DNA of 46,206 nucleotides from contig NZ_JAQMTY010000166.1 in the NCBI RefSeq assembly GCF_028330765.1, forward strand, positions 1 through 46,206, given 5' to 3'. Every line of letters starts with the position of its first letter. Positions within the stretch are counted from its first letter, which is position 1. Below the pieces are notes generated by a model. That model searched no databases, was not told where the DNA came from, and saw only the letters and a program-made list of their open reading frames with translations. The stretch is from Spirulina subsalsa CS-330. GTDB lineage: Bacteria; Cyanobacteriota; Cyanobacteriia; Cyanobacteriales; Spirulinaceae. Made by a program: the position numbers and the translations under genes. Below are positions 8,904-18,189 of this stretch, piece after piece.

Positions 8904-9613
8904 GGGGGTGGTTAGTGTCTGGATTTTGGGTTTAAATTTTACAGCAAAGTCGAAAAAAGTCTAGTTCACTGAAATTTTGTCAAGGGTGATATTAAGAAAA
9001 GCAAAAGACCATGGGGATACATGTTTTCTCGATGGCGCTGGGTGTTTTCTGGCAACCCTGAAATCATGGCAAGAGGCTTGAATCAGCAACGATCATGGGG
9101 TTTTGGGGGTCGATATTGTCCGGGACAGCATGAATGGTAAGGTTGGTCACAGCGTCCTTCGGGCAGCATTCTAGCCGAGAAAAGGTGATGTTGATCCGGT
9201 TTTTGCGCCTTGCTAACAAGCCGTGCTCAACCCAAAGGGGTAAAATTGCAGCGTACCACAGGAGGATCTCAGTCCACCGGGGTGAGGGCAACGATGGGCC
9301 AGGCTGCGTTGAATCGATGGATCGATCCCACTGAATCAGCCGGGGCGGGATGGTGCGATCGCACCTTCGGACAGTCTTGCTCAACGGGTGTGTTCTGGAC
9401 AATCGATCGGGATGGAGGGGGGGTTGGGATTTCGATGTAGGGCTGAGGTGTCAAGCTGGGCTGAGGGCGGGTGACAGGGAGAGCAGGCGGGAAGGTGTGG
9501 TCAGACTCTGGCGCTCAGGGTAGAGATGGATAGACTGCCATGGGCTTGATCCCTTCAATTTGCCCTATTGTTGGGGCGATCTGTCGCCTATCGTTGATCG
9601 CATATCGTTTCAC
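8904..9613. other. 710-bp intergenic region without a supported gene
   Basis: A divergent gap between murA and the PEP-synthase-like gene. Small open frames on both strands here look random (no ribosome binding site, no motif, low-complexity composition). About 9300-9560 is G-rich on the plus strand. I found no tRNA, clear promoter or strong inverted repeat. It may be a decayed gene. Confidence 0.5.
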
Positions 9614-11899
9614 ATGCTTAGACCGATGCATATCGTTTGGTTGGATCGTTCTTCTGTTTTGGGTCGTGAAGAGGTTGGTGACGTTGCAGCCGCCTTGAGT
9701 CGCTTGGCCCATGAGGGTGAGCGGATTGCCCCGGCGATGGTGATTGCGGTGGATGGGTGGACGGATTGTTTGGCAGCGGTCAGTGAGCAGGAGCCGTTGT
9801 TGCTGGGGTTGTTGGATGGGTCGCTGCATTTTGATAGTCGCCAATACCAGGTGGTGCGTCATATTGCCCAGAAGGTGCGTCAACAGATCCAAGGGTGGGA
9901 GGTAACGCCCCAGTGGTTGATGACCTTGGGGGAGGGGTTGGCGGGGCTGGGCTGTGGGGTGGTGCGGGTGATGCCGTCGTTGGTCTATGGGGAACATTGC
10001 GGGGTGGCGGTGGAACAGATGCTGCGATCGCCCTGGTGTTTGAACCATCCGAGGCTGGTACAACAAACCATGCAAGGGTTGTGGAGTGAGGTGTTTGCGG
10101 CGCGAAATTTGCTCTATTGGCATCGTCAAGGGATTGCGATCGCACAATTGCGCCTGGGTGTGATCATCCAAGCCGCTCCACCAACGGCCATGACAGGAAC
10201 CCTAACCCTCACGGATCAGCAATGGCAGCTTGAGGTGATCCATGGCGTGCCGGATGTGACCTTGGGCTATGGGGTGGGGGCAGAGGTGTACGGCGGCATT
10301 GGGGAGGAGGGAACAACCTGGTCGCCAAGCCAGCAAAAGCGGGCCTGGTTAATTGCCTCGGTTCCGACGGTGCAATTGTGTGTCCAAGATGTGCTCTGTC
10401 CAGCAATGGCAGAGGGGCAACACCTGCTATCCCCACAGCATCACGATACGTTAGTTGCGATCGCCCACCGCCTGCGCCAACAGGGCCATAATCATTGTCG
10501 CCTCACCTGGACGATGCCCGATGGGTTTATCACCATAACCGGCCAGACACCCTATCCCCCCATTGGTCGTCCGGACTCCCGCCCAATCCACAGCACAGGC
10601 GCAGATCCCAAAGCCTTGGTTACGGGAATCTGTGCATCTTCCGGGTCTATCTATGCTCCGGTGTTTTGCATTGATCACGAAGATCTCCTCCCCCAGACAT
10701 TCCCCGATGGGGCGATTTGGGTGGCGGCAACGATGGCCATGGCCTGGTTACCCCATTTGCATCGGGCGGGGGGGTTGGTGCTAGAGCAGCCACAGATGAC
10801 GAGTCATGGGGCGTTAGTGGCGCGGGAATTGGGGATTCCGGCCTTGGTGGGGGTTCCCCAGGCATTGCAACGGCTGGCGACGGTATCTCAGGCTTGGTTA
10901 GACAGCGATCGCCACGGGATCTTTCTCAACGCCCTCGCCCCGCTCACCCCAGACGCACCCGCGATCGCACTCGCCCCCGGCTCCACCCAAACCCAAGTCT
11001 GGCTCAACCTCAACCAGCCCCACCTGCTACATCGCTGGGCGGACTTGCCCATTGATGGCGTGGGGTTGATTCGGTCTGAATTGATGATGTTGTCCCTCTT
11101 CCACAGCCATCATGGCGGCCCCGCTGCCCTCGATCCGGATTCAATTCAGCGTTGGCTCGATCGACCGGAGCAACTGATCCGGCAGTGGGTGGCCTGGTTG
11201 CGTCCGGTGGTGGCGGCGATGGCTCCGCGCCCGGTGTTCTATCGCTCGACGGACTGGCGATCGCTGGAATTTCCCCCCTTGCCCCATCTCCCCACGGTGG
11301 GGGTGAATCCCTTGCTGGGCCTGCGGGGAACCGCCGTCTATGCCCACAATAGCCAACTGTTTGACATTGAACTTCAAGCGATCCATACCCTCCAACAGGA
11401 CTATGGCAATGTGCGCATGATTTTACCCTTTGTGCGCAGTGTCGCGGAGTTCCAAGCGGCTCGCGATCGCCTGCTAAGAGTGGGACTGTGCGATCATCCC
11501 CAGTTTGAACTGTGGTTAATGGCGGAAGTCCCGTCGATTCTGTTCCAACTCGCCGACTATCAGGCCGCCGGGGCCCAGGGCGTGGCCATTGGGCCGCGGG
11601 ATTTAGGGCAGTTGCTGTTGGGGTATGAGGCTGATGCTATGGCGCTGTCCCTGCCTCCCTTGACGGATCATCCGGCGGTGTGGAGTGCGATCGAATCTCT
11701 GATCCTGACGGCCCATCGTCTGCGGTTGCCGGTGTCCCTCTGTAGCTCAACATTAAATTTACAGCCACACCCGTTAAAACGCTTGGTGGCAGCGGGGTTA
11801 ACGGCGATTTCCGTGGAACGGGATGCGATCGCCCCCATCCGCCGCCACCTGCTCCACCTCGAACAAACCCTCCATCATCCCCCGTTTCCGCCCCCCTAA
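9614..11899 (+). CDS. PEP synthase-like protein with degenerate N-terminal half
   Basis: 761 residues from ATG 9614 (ATG 9626 is equally possible). The C-terminal two thirds follow phosphoenolpyruvate synthase/PPDK: a swivelling phosphohistidine domain with His398 in MTSHGALVARELGIPALVG, then a PEP-binding barrel with DGVGLIRSELMM, GLRGTAVYAHN, MILPFVRSV, GVAIGPRDLGQLLLG and a terminal Cys710 in SLCSSTLN. The first 330 residues only faintly recall the ATP-binding domain (VVRVMPSLVYGEHCGV where VRSSATAED-like sequence is expected) and lack the GGKxASLGE motif. The PEP/pyruvate half reaction could be intact while ATP use is doubtful, so the role may be regulatory or altered. It is convergent with the DUF1995-like gene, 4 bp apart. 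Confidence 0.75.
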   Translation: MLRPMHIVWLDRSSVLGREEVGDVAAALSRLAHEGERIAPAMVIAVDGWTDCLAAVSEQEPLLLGLLDGSLHFDSRQYQVVRHIAQKVRQQIQGWEVTPQWLMTLGEGLAGLGCGVVRVMPSLVYGEHCGVAVEQMLRSPWCLNHPRLVQQTMQGLWSEVFAARNLLYWHRQGIAIAQLRLGVIIQAAPPTAMTGTLTLTDQQWQLEVIHGVPDVTLGYGVGAEVYGGIGEEGTTWSPSQQKRAWLIASVPTVQLCVQDVLCPAMAEGQHLLSPQHHDTLVAIAHRLRQQGHNHCRLTWTMPDGFITITGQTPYPPIGRPDSRPIHSTGADPKALVTGICASSGSIYAPVFCIDHEDLLPQTFPDGAIWVAATMAMAWLPHLHRAGGLVLEQPQMTSHGALVARELGIPALVGVPQALQRLATVSQAWLDSDRHGIFLNALAPLTPDAPAIALAPGSTQTQVWLNLNQPHLLHRWADLPIDGVGLIRSELMMLSLFHSHHGGPAALDPDSIQRWLDRPEQLIRQWVAWLRPVVAAMAPRPVFYRSTDWRSLEFPPLPHLPTVGVNPLLGLRGTAVYAHNSQLFDIELQAIHTLQQDYGNVRMILPFVRSVAEFQAARDRLLRVGLCDHPQFELWLMAEVPSILFQLADYQAAGAQGVAIGPRDLGQLLLGYEADAMALSLPPLTDHPAVWSAIESLILTAHRLRLPVSLCSSTLNLQPHPLKRLVAAGLTAISVERDAIAPIRRHLLHLEQTLHHPPFPPP

Positions 11900-11903
11900 C
11901 ACC

Positions 11904-12650
11904 CTATTGGCTCAACGCCCGGAACAATTGCTGCAAACTGCCGAGCACTCCCATTTTTTTTGGCTGTACTGCCCCCGGTTCGGCATTGCCTTGGGCATGG
12001 CGGAGGAGAATACGCTCTAAGCCTTCTCCGGCGGGGCGTTGGGATTCTTCTGCGATTAATTCGTACCCTTCTCCGTCCTCAGTTTCAGCAGCTAGCCACA
12101 CTTGCCACAGGCTGGGAAACTGCCGAAACACCACGCCCCCCTCGAAGGGTCGAATGTAGTAAGCCGTTTCGAGGGTGCTGAGGAAGCGATCGCGCAACTG
12201 CCGCGCCGCATAGCCAATCCCCACCGTCGCCACACTTTCCAACTGAGGAATCAAAATCACCACCGGCTTCCCCTCTGTGGCGTTGCAGAGCTTTTCCACC
12301 GCTTCCACTTCCACCGACGAGGGACAGACCACCAGATACATCTCATCCGTGTCGCTAATTTTGGTCGTCACGGGGGTGAAGCGGCTCCCCAGGTCATTGA
12401 CCCGAAACTCCGTCTCGCCCCAATCTCGCCGGGCCAATGCTGCCGCCCCCGTATCGGCAAACAGCACCTTCAAACCACTGCCATAGTGGGCAAACAGTTC
12501 TGTATATTGGCGAGCGATCGCCTGGGCTTGGAGCGCAATTTCAGGAAACACCAGATCCACCTGAATCCTTTGACAGCCACTATCTAGGGCGGTCAGGGTC
12601 GCGGCTTTTGACTGTTGAATCGCGTCTTCTAAAGAGGTTGGAATCGTCAT
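11904..12650 (-). CDS. DUF1995-like conserved cyanobacterial/plastid protein
   Basis: 248 residues from ATG 12650. It starts with IPTSLEDAIQQSKAA and has IQVDLVFPEI, LKVLFADTGAAALARRDWG, MYLVVCPSSVEVEAVEKLC and PVVILIPQLE, the pattern I associate with DUF1995, a family shared with chloroplast proteins, some implicated in photosystem assembly. No signal peptide or membrane segment is visible, so it is probably soluble. The family call is from memory of the motif pattern; the function is unproven. Convergent with and nearly touching the PEP-synthase-like gene. Confidence 0.6.
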   Translation of the reverse strand: MTIPTSLEDAIQQSKAATLTALDSGCQRIQVDLVFPEIALQAQAIARQYTELFAHYGSGLKVLFADTGAAALARRDWGETEFRVNDLGSRFTPVTTKISDTDEMYLVVCPSSVEVEAVEKLCNATEGKPVVILIPQLESVATVGIGYAARQLRDRFLSTLETAYYIRPFEGGVVFRQFPSLWQVWLAAETEDGEGYELIAEESQRPAGEGLERILLRHAQGNAEPGAVQPKKMGVLGSLQQLFRALSQ

Positions 12651-12868
12651 GTAATTTAAAAATTGATTGGATTTAAAGACGGTTGGAATCGGCTTCCATT
12701 ATCCGGGATTATCACCCCTAGAGGCCAGTTAGCCATCACCCCAAGAGTATGGATGGTTCCGATTTGCCGATCCGCCTCAACCCCATCGGCCCAATGGCCC
12801 CCGATCACCCCCCCACCCAACCCAACCCTCTCGACGGGATCTCTACACCGACTGGATTCAGGCTGGCG

Positions 12869-13444
12869 TTAGAGTTTCGGTGCGTTGCCGGGTTTCCACT
12901 TGATGTTACAGCCGATGCTCGGTTTTTGATCGGGGGGGACGGGTTGATTACTTAAGACCGCATCGATCGCACTGCGCAGATCTGCCCCCGTGACGGGCTG
13001 GTCATTGCCGGGGCGACTGTCATCGAGTTGACCGCGATAGACCAAGGTGCGATCGCGATCGAACAAGAAAAAGTCCGGCGTACAGGCAGCGGTATAGGCA
13101 TGGGCGACGGCTTGGGTTTCGTCGTAGCAGACCGGGAAGGTGAGCCCTAGGGATTCGGCCATGGCTTTGAGGCGATCGGGGGAATCTTGGGGGTAGAGTT
13201 CCACATCGTTGGAGCTAATGGCAACAATACCCAGGGGGCGATCCTGATAGTCGCGGCCGAGTTGGGCGAGTTGGTTTTGGATATGCTTCACGAAGGGGCA
13301 ATGTTCGCAAATGAACATCACTAAAAGGGCATGGCGATCGCTAAAATCTGCAAGGGAAATAACCCGATCAGAAACGGTATCCGGGAGGGCAAAATCTGGG
13401 GCGGGTGTGCCGAGGGGGAGCATGGTAGATGCGGTACGAGCCAT
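12869..13444 (-). CDS. thioredoxin-fold redoxin (AhpC/TSA type)
   Basis: 191 residues; ATG 13444 has GGAG about 7 nt upstream, which favours it over the internal ATG 13423. The N-terminus LPLGTPAPDFALPDT is the usual redoxin opening. The active site is CEHC at 46-49 (MFICEHCPFVKH), so this is a CxxC redoxin rather than a one-Cys peroxiredoxin. YTAACTPDFFLFDRD carries the cis-Pro region. Probably cytoplasmic, with disulfide reductase or peroxide-related activity. The family is widespread in cyanobacteria with unknown partners. Monocistronic, with a MITE-like repeat 200 bp upstream. Confidence 0.85.
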   Translation of the reverse strand: MARTASTMLPLGTPAPDFALPDTVSDRVISLADFSDRHALLVMFICEHCPFVKHIQNQLAQLGRDYQDRPLGIVAISSNDVELYPQDSPDRLKAMAESLGLTFPVCYDETQAVAHAYTAACTPDFFLFDRDRTLVYRGQLDDSRPGNDQPVTGADLRSAIDAVLSNQPVPPDQKPSIGCNIKWKPGNAPKL

Positions 13445-13646
13445 AGAAGATCTCCAAAGGTGCAGGGCAACAGTGGCAAGTGTAGCAAAGGGAAGGGAGC
13501 TAGACGCTCAGAATTGCGATCGCAACCCCGTCAGAGCAGGCAGATTCCGCTGGCAAGAATCGGCAACACCCTCGTTGCGATCGCCCCGCCCATCGTTGCA
13601 CGATGCCCCCTCATGTCATGGCACAGCTAAAATAGTGTTTTTCTGT

Positions 13647-13711
13647 CGGGTGGGTTAGGCGGCTAAAATCTAGATTAAAACTGCAATTCAGCAATCCGCC
13701 GTAACCCACCG
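13647..13711. repeat. MITE-like inverted repeat (GTGGGTTA...GGCGG family)
   Basis: CGGGTGGGTTAGGCGG (13647-13662) and CCGCCGTAACCCACCG (13696-13711) are near-perfect terminal inverted repeats around a 33-bp AT-rich core. GTGGGTTACGGCGG-type ends are common in cyanobacterial genomes as small non-autonomous elements. It lies between the redoxin gene and the repeat-rich protein gene, just beyond the stop of the latter. Confidence 0.7.
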
Positions 13712-13731
13712 TTTAACGATGGGTCGTGATC

Positions 13732-14550
13732 CTAAGGCTGAGTCCAAAGGGCTTCAAGGTAGTCAATGGCAGCATCCTGTTTGGATGGATAGTTATAGGC
13801 AAATTCTTCAAACCACAGCCCTTCATCGGAATAAGGGTCAAGATCTTTGAGCCAGGCGGCGGCTTTTTGGGCGATCGCTTTGCGGCGTTGTTGCCGTTCC
13901 CATTCCCGTTGCCGATGTTCCCGCAAGATTGCTTCCTGTTGCTTGATCTGGGCGGCGGTGTCGATCTGTTTAAACTCGCCTTTGAGATCATCCAAGAGAT
14001 GGTCAATCTTCGGGTCAGGGGGGGGAGGGCAGCGGTTGGCCTCAAACTCCCGCTTCATCTGGGTAATCACGCCATCCGTTGCCGCTGAGGTTTTGCGGGT
14101 GGGTCGTTCGATCGGGGGTAATGGTTTCTGGCTAAATTCGGTTTGCAAGTCGGCGAGCAGGGCTTGCACCTCATCGGTGGGAGGAGTCGGCGATCGCTGC
14201 TCACGTGCTGACGGCTTAGCCCCTTGGCGTTGGCGAAACTCCCCTTGCACTTCGGCTAAAAGATCCGCCACCGTTGCATCCGCTTCATCCGGGGGGGCAG
14301 GGCGACGCTGTTGCCGGGCAAACCCTTCAAGATCAAGCTGATCAGGGGCTGCCGGGGCTTGTTTCTGGGCAAACTCCGCCTGCAATTCCGCCAACAAAGC
14401 AGCGGGATCGTCCGGTTGATGATTGGGTTGTCCTGGCGTTTGTGAACTCACTGCGCGTTCAACCTCCGCAAGTAATGCATCAATCCTCTGATCATCGGCT
14501 TGATCCGAATCCTCTGAGGGTGGAAAGGATGACTCTGCTGGCTTCATCAT
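13732..14550 (-). CDS. repeat-containing conserved protein (possibly Slr1339 salt-stress family)
   Basis: 272 residues from ATG 14550 (or 14547). Five or six copies of a short helical motif, LLAE(V/L)QxEFxQ, are spread along residues 20-200: ALLAEVERAV, ALLAELQAEFAQKQ, DLLAEVQGEFRQRQ, ALLADLQTEFSQKP, VITQMKREFEANR and HLLDDLKGEFKQID. Pro/Gln-rich disordered linkers separate them. A charged coiled-coil-like stretch (EAILREHRQREWERQQRRK) and a conserved C-terminal block (LDPYSDEGLWFEEFA) follow. The C-terminus reminds me of the cyanobacterial Slr1339 family, named for salt stress; this is not verified. The repeats look like short linear binding motifs. It lies 19 bp after ndhN on the same strand, so co-transcription is likely. 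Confidence 0.6.
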   Translation of the reverse strand: MMKPAESSFPPSEDSDQADDQRIDALLAEVERAVSSQTPGQPNHQPDDPAALLAELQAEFAQKQAPAAPDQLDLEGFARQQRRPAPPDEADATVADLLAEVQGEFRQRQGAKPSAREQRSPTPPTDEVQALLADLQTEFSQKPLPPIERPTRKTSAATDGVITQMKREFEANRCPPPPDPKIDHLLDDLKGEFKQIDTAAQIKQQEAILREHRQREWERQQRRKAIAQKAAAWLKDLDPYSDEGLWFEEFAYNYPSKQDAAIDYLEALWTQP

Positions 14551-14569
14551 CGTCGCGCCCCCACCTGGA

Positions 14570-15043
14570 CTAGGCGGCGATCGCCTCTTGGAGCGGCAAC
14601 CATCGGAAGGAGCGATCGCCCCCCAACTCCAGCACTACCTTAATTCTCGGTTCCGTGCGCGGCAGATTGATCAAATACTCGCGCTCCTGATTCGACAGCA
14701 CCATCCCCTCAATAATCCACAGCACCAAACCCTTAGAGTTTGGCGGCAAATTTTCGAGCTGCGTCAAAGCGATCGGCGGCACATAGTAGATTTCGCCCAC
14801 CATCGCCCCTTGGCCGATCGTCTTCTTGCCCAAGTGCGCCGGGCGCACCCCATGGATACCCATCAAATAAGCCGCCACATCCCCCAAGCCGCGAGCCGTC
14901 AAGTTCAAAGTCTGATACCCCGCCGCCCGGAGTCGCCGCTGATACCGACCTTCGTAGCCTCCCTCTAAGGGCGCATAAATCCCCACGGCTCCGGACTGCT
15001 CTAAGCCTTTGATAAACGCTTTACCCGTTGTCAACAGTGCCAT
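14570..15043 (-). CDS. ndhN: NAD(P)H-quinone oxidoreductase subunit N
   Basis: 157 residues from ATG 15043. NdhN belongs to the oxygenic-photosynthesis-specific module of NDH-1 on the thylakoid membrane, the ferredoxin-dependent complex of cyclic electron flow and respiration. The sequence is close to the family throughout: MALLTTGKAFIKGLEQSGA, YAPLEGGYEGRYQRRLRA, GLGDVAAYLMGIHGVRP, KGLVLWIIEG and GGDRSFRWLPL, at normal length. It is the first gene of a likely two-gene unit with the repeat protein at 13732-14550 and is divergent from the ribosomal cluster, an arrangement I associate with many cyanobacteria. Confidence 0.96.
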   Translation of the reverse strand: MALLTTGKAFIKGLEQSGAVGIYAPLEGGYEGRYQRRLRAAGYQTLNLTARGLGDVAAYLMGIHGVRPAHLGKKTIGQGAMVGEIYYVPPIALTQLENLPPNSKGLVLWIIEGMVLSNQEREYLINLPRTEPRIKVVLELGGDRSFRWLPLQEAIAA

Positions 15044-15267
15044 ATCTTCTTTTCCAATTCTTCACTAACGTATGAATGTCGCTTAGATTGCAATGCGCTC
15101 TCTTTATCTTATAGTAAGCAACAAGCAACCCCGCGCTAAAGCCCCAGAGCTTCCCAACGGATCAGGCGGTTAACCATAGAATCTCCATCGGCCTGGGACT
15201 GCGATCGCGCCCATCCCCAACCGCTGCGATCTCCCCCCTTGTCCCGGCCTCCTCCAATTTTGCAGTC
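15044..15267. other. ndhN / ribosomal-cluster divergent spacer
   Basis: No gene seen. It holds one copy of the 11-bp direct repeat TTATAGTAAGC at 15109-15119; the second copy, 15290-15300, contains the -10 box of the rplC promoter. A promoter for ndhN should lie here on the minus strand but I cannot place it reliably. Confidence 0.5.
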
Positions 15268-15296
15268 TTGACTTGGTGTGTCAAAACCGTTATAGT
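15268..15296 (+). promoter_or_regulatory. sigma70-type promoter of the rplC cluster
   Basis: TTGACT (15268-15273), exactly 17 nt, then TATAGT (15291-15296). The expected transcription start is near 15303, which gives a leader of about 355 nt before the rplC GTG. It is the best promoter match in the region and correctly oriented. Confidence 0.7.
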
Positions 15297-15302
15297 AAGC
15301 GA

Positions 15303-15658
15303 TTGTGACCTTAAACGCGGCCATCTAGTAACAAGCGTTACTAAATCCAAAGCGTTCAAAGCGTACTCACCCACGGATACTGAAAGCTCATACCCTTGCG
15401 TTTCAAGTCCAGAGTACCCAACGGGTCTAGGGAACAGCGAACGAATGCTCCTGTTCTCGACCGCAACCTGCCCCCATCGGGCTAAAACCAAGACACTTCA
15501 ATTTTGTTTCCGTTCACCTTAAAGCAGGTCGGACGGACTGAATCTGTCTGAAGGGAAGCGATTCACCGACGCTTATTCGTCTCGTCATTGGTGCGACCTC
15601 CCGGTTTATCAGTTTGTTTTATTTAACGTGTTGTTTAGAGAAAGAGAGGGCTAAACCC
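15303..15658 (+). promoter_or_regulatory. long structured 5' leader of the ribosomal protein mRNA
   Basis: About 355 nt without a supported ORF. A perfect 7-bp hairpin TAGTAAC-AAGC-GTTACTA (15326-15343) sits about 25 nt after the predicted start. A longer-range pair AGGTCG (15526-15531) with CGACCT (15594-15599) encloses smaller repeats and ends 60 nt before rplC. Autogenous control by a ribosomal protein is plausible, as for L4 in the E. coli S10 operon, but the structure is only inferred from short stems. Confidence 0.4.
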
Positions 15659-16294
15659 GTGTCTGTCGGTATCCTCGGCACCAAGCTAGGCATGACCCAG
15701 ATTTTCGACCGAGAATCTGGCGCTTCGATTCCCGTTACCGTCATTCAAGCGGGACCATGCACTATTACTCAAATTAAACAAAAGCAAACGGACGGCTACA
15801 CAGCAGTCCAAATTGGCTATCAGGAAGTTAAAGAAAAAGCCTTAACCAAGCCTGAACTCGGTCATCTCAGCAAAGCGAACGCTGCCCCCCTGCGTCACCT
15901 AAAAGAATATCGCCTCGACGATGTCAGCGGTTTTGAACTGGGTCAAGCCTTAAGTGCCGATATTTTTACCCCCGGTCAACTCGTTGACGTGTCGGGAAAA
16001 ACCATTGGTCGCGGCTTCGCTGGGTATCAAAAACGGCATAACTTTAGACGCGGGCCCATGTCCCACGGTTCTAAAAACCACCGCCTCCCGGGTTCCACCG
16101 GCCCCGGTACAACCCCCGGTCGGATTTTCCCTGGGAAGAAAATGGCAGGGCAATACGGCAATACGAAAGTGACCATCCGCAAGTTGCAGGTTGTCCGCGT
16201 TGATGCTGAAAAGAATCTGTTGCTAGTGCGCGGTGCGATTCCAGGGAAGCCCGGCAATGTGTTGAGCATCGCCCCTGCAAATATCGTCGGCTAG
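15659..16294 (+). CDS. rplC: 50S ribosomal protein L3
   Basis: 211 residues from GTG 15659, preceded by GAGAGGG. The start is fixed by homology: [17 protein letters not shown] is the typical L3 N-terminus, and the in-frame codons further upstream are not L3-like. The central loop that reaches the peptidyl transferase centre, [16 protein letters not shown], and the [14 protein letters not shown] block are present. First gene of the cluster; as usual in cyanobacteria rpsJ is not ahead of it. Confidence 0.97.
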   Translation: MSVGILGTKLGMTQIFDRESGASIPVTVIQAGPCTITQIKQKQTDGYTAVQIGYQEVKEKALTKPELGHLSKANAAPLRHLKEYRLDDVSGFELGQALSADIFTPGQLVDVSGKTIGRGFAGYQKRHNFRRGPMSHGSKNHRLPGSTGPGTTPGRIFPGKKMAGQYGNTKVTIRKLQVVRVDAEKNLLLVRGAIPGKPGNVLSIAPANIVG

Positions 16295-16333
16295 ACGGTT
16301 CGGTCTGTATACAGTGGAAAGACAAGTTAGACA

Positions 16334-16966
16334 ATGGTTAATTGTGTTGTAAAAAATTGGCAGGGTGAAGCGGTCGGCGAAACGACCCTAGACCTCCCCG
16401 TGGCCAAAGAAGAAAATGCGGCGCATATCGTTCACCGGGCTCTCGTGCGCCAACTGGCTAATGCTCGGCAGGGAACCGCCTCCACGAAAACCCGTGCGGA
16501 AGTGCGCGGGGGTGGACGCAAGCCCTGGCGGCAAAAGGGAACGGGTCGGGCCCGCGCTGGGTCGATTCGTTCGCCGTTATGGCGTGGGGGTGGGGTCATT
16601 TTTGGGCCGAAGCCTCGCGACTATAGCCAAAAAATGAACCGGAAGGAACGCCGTTTGGCGTTGCGCACGGCGTTTCAGAGCCGGATTGAGGATTTGGTGG
16701 TGGTGCAGGACTTCGCCGCAGAGTTGACCAGCCCGAAAACGAAGGATCTGGTGACGGCGTTGGCGCGTTGGGATGTGACCCTTGAAAAGCGGGTGTTACT
16801 GATTACCCACGAACCCAATGAAACGCTGTATCTGTCGGGGCGCAATATTGCGAATCTGACGATGATTTTGGCCACGAACCTCAATATTCACGATCTGTTG
16901 ACGGCGAGCAAAATTGTGGCGACCGATGCGGCGATCGCCAAAATTCAGGAGGTTTATTGTGACTAA
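16334..16966 (+). CDS. rplD: 50S ribosomal protein L4
   Basis: 210 residues from ATG 16334. The conserved L4 loop [19 protein letters not shown], the part lining the exit tunnel, and [18 protein letters not shown] identify it. In E. coli L4 represses its own operon; here the long rplC leader would be the place to look for this. Its last codons overlap the rplW start by 8 bp, suggesting translational coupling. Confidence 0.96.
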   Translation: MVNCVVKNWQGEAVGETTLDLPVAKEENAAHIVHRALVRQLANARQGTASTKTRAEVRGGGRKPWRQKGTGRARAGSIRSPLWRGGGVIFGPKPRDYSQKMNRKERRLALRTAFQSRIEDLVVVQDFAAELTSPKTKDLVTALARWDVTLEKRVLLITHEPNETLYLSGRNIANLTMILATNLNIHDLLTASKIVATDAAIAKIQEVYCD

Positions 16967-17261
16967 TTACAACCCCCGCCACTTGGCGGATCTGATTCTG
17001 AAGCCGGTGGTGACGGAAAAAGCCACGATCATGCTTGAGCAAAACAAGTATGTGTTTGATGTGCTGCCGAAAGCGACCAAGCCAGAAATTCGGGCTGCGA
17101 TCGAGTCTCTTTTTGATGTCACGGTCACGAAGGTGAATACTCATCTGCCCCCCCGTCGCAAAAAGCGGGTTGGTAAATTTATTGGGTATAAAGCGCAGTA
17201 CAAACGCGCGATCGTCACCCTGGCAGAAGGGGATGAAATTGTCCTCTTCTCCGATGTCTAA
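16959..17261 (+). CDS. rplW: 50S ribosomal protein L23
   Basis: 100 residues from GTG 16959, inside the 3' end of rplD. A strong AGGAGG ends 6 nt ahead and [21 protein letters not shown] is a typical cyanobacterial L23 N-terminus, so this start is preferred to longer readings. L23 sits at the tunnel exit and docks trigger factor and [22 protein letters not shown] is the conserved RNA-binding strand and loop. Confidence 0.95.
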   Translation: MTNYNPRHLADLILKPVVTEKATIMLEQNKYVFDVLPKATKPEIRAAIESLFDVTVTKVNTHLPPRRKKRVGKFIGYKAQYKRAIVTLAEGDEIVLFSDV

Positions 17262-17318
17262 GACCAAAACCAGCGGCATCCTGTCGCACAGTAAGCCTTG
17301 CAGAGCACGTAACTGAAC

Positions 17319-18149
17319 ATGGGTATTCGTTCTTTCAGACCAATGACTCCGGGGACAAGGGAAGCCAGCGTATCTGACTTCGCTGATATCACCAAGTCCA
17401 AGCCGGAAAAATCTCTTACCAAATACAAGCACCGGAAAAAAGGCCGCAATAATCGCGGTGTGATTACGAGTCGGCGGCGGGGGGGCGGTCATAAACGCCT
17501 GTACCGTCAGATCGATTTCCGTCGGGATAAGCGCAATATGCCGGCAACGGTGGAGGCGATCGAATACGATCCCAACCGCAATGCGCGCATTGCCCTCGTG
17601 GTCTATGAAGATGGCGAAAAACGCTATATTCTCTGCCCCGATGGTTTAAAAGTGGGCGCGAGCATTATTGCGGGGCCGGATTCTCCTTTTGAAACGGGGA
17701 ATGCGTTGCCGCTCTCGAATATGCCCCTAGGGAGTGAGATTCACAATATCGAACTCTTACCGGGTCGCGGTGGACAAATGGTGCGCTCCGCTGGAGCCGC
17801 CGCACAATTGGTGGCGAAGGAAGGGGATTATGTCACCATTAAACTCCCCTCAAAAGAGGTTCGCATGGTACGCCGCGAGTGCTATGCCACGCTGGGTCGA
17901 GTGGGCAATGCTGAGGCCCGGAACTTGAGCCTAGGGAAAGCGGGGCGGATGCGCCATCTCGGTCGTCGTCCCCAAGTGCGCGGGAGTGCAATGAACCCGG
18001 TGGATCACCCCCATGGTGGGGGTGAAGGGCGCGCGCCGATTGGTCGGAGTGGCCCGGTCACGCCTTGGGGTAAGCCTGCCTTGGGACGGAAGACGCGCAA
18101 GAAGAATAAGCCGAGCGATCGCTTCATCATCCGCCGTCGGAATGCCTAG
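17319..18149 (+). CDS. rplB: 50S ribosomal protein L2
   Basis: 276 residues from ATG 17319 ([15 protein letters not shown]). L2 is needed for subunit joining and peptidyl transfer. The diagnostic motif [19 protein letters not shown] with its conserved His is present near residue 230, as is [19 protein letters not shown] near 45. Full length, no anomalies. It lies 57 bp after rplW. Confidence 0.98.
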   Translation: MGIRSFRPMTPGTREASVSDFADITKSKPEKSLTKYKHRKKGRNNRGVITSRRRGGGHKRLYRQIDFRRDKRNMPATVEAIEYDPNRNARIALVVYEDGEKRYILCPDGLKVGASIIAGPDSPFETGNALPLSNMPLGSEIHNIELLPGRGGQMVRSAGAAAQLVAKEGDYVTIKLPSKEVRMVRRECYATLGRVGNAEARNLSLGKAGRMRHLGRRPQVRGSAMNPVDHPHGGGEGRAPIGRSGPVTPWGKPALGRKTRKKNKPSDRFIIRRRNA

Positions 18150-18189
18150 TCCTCAACCACATTGTTAACCACTCAAACCACAAGTACCT

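Noticed and set aside
9064-9440. Open frames on both strands in the spacer before the PEP-synthase-like gene
   Set aside because: No ribosome binding site, no motif, and composition like non-coding DNA; overlapping frames on both strands.
15162-15491. Minus-strand 109-codon frame in the rplC leader
   Set aside because: It covers the predicted promoter and leader on the opposite strand, has no ribosome binding site and no recognised family; I considered a transposase tail but could not support it.
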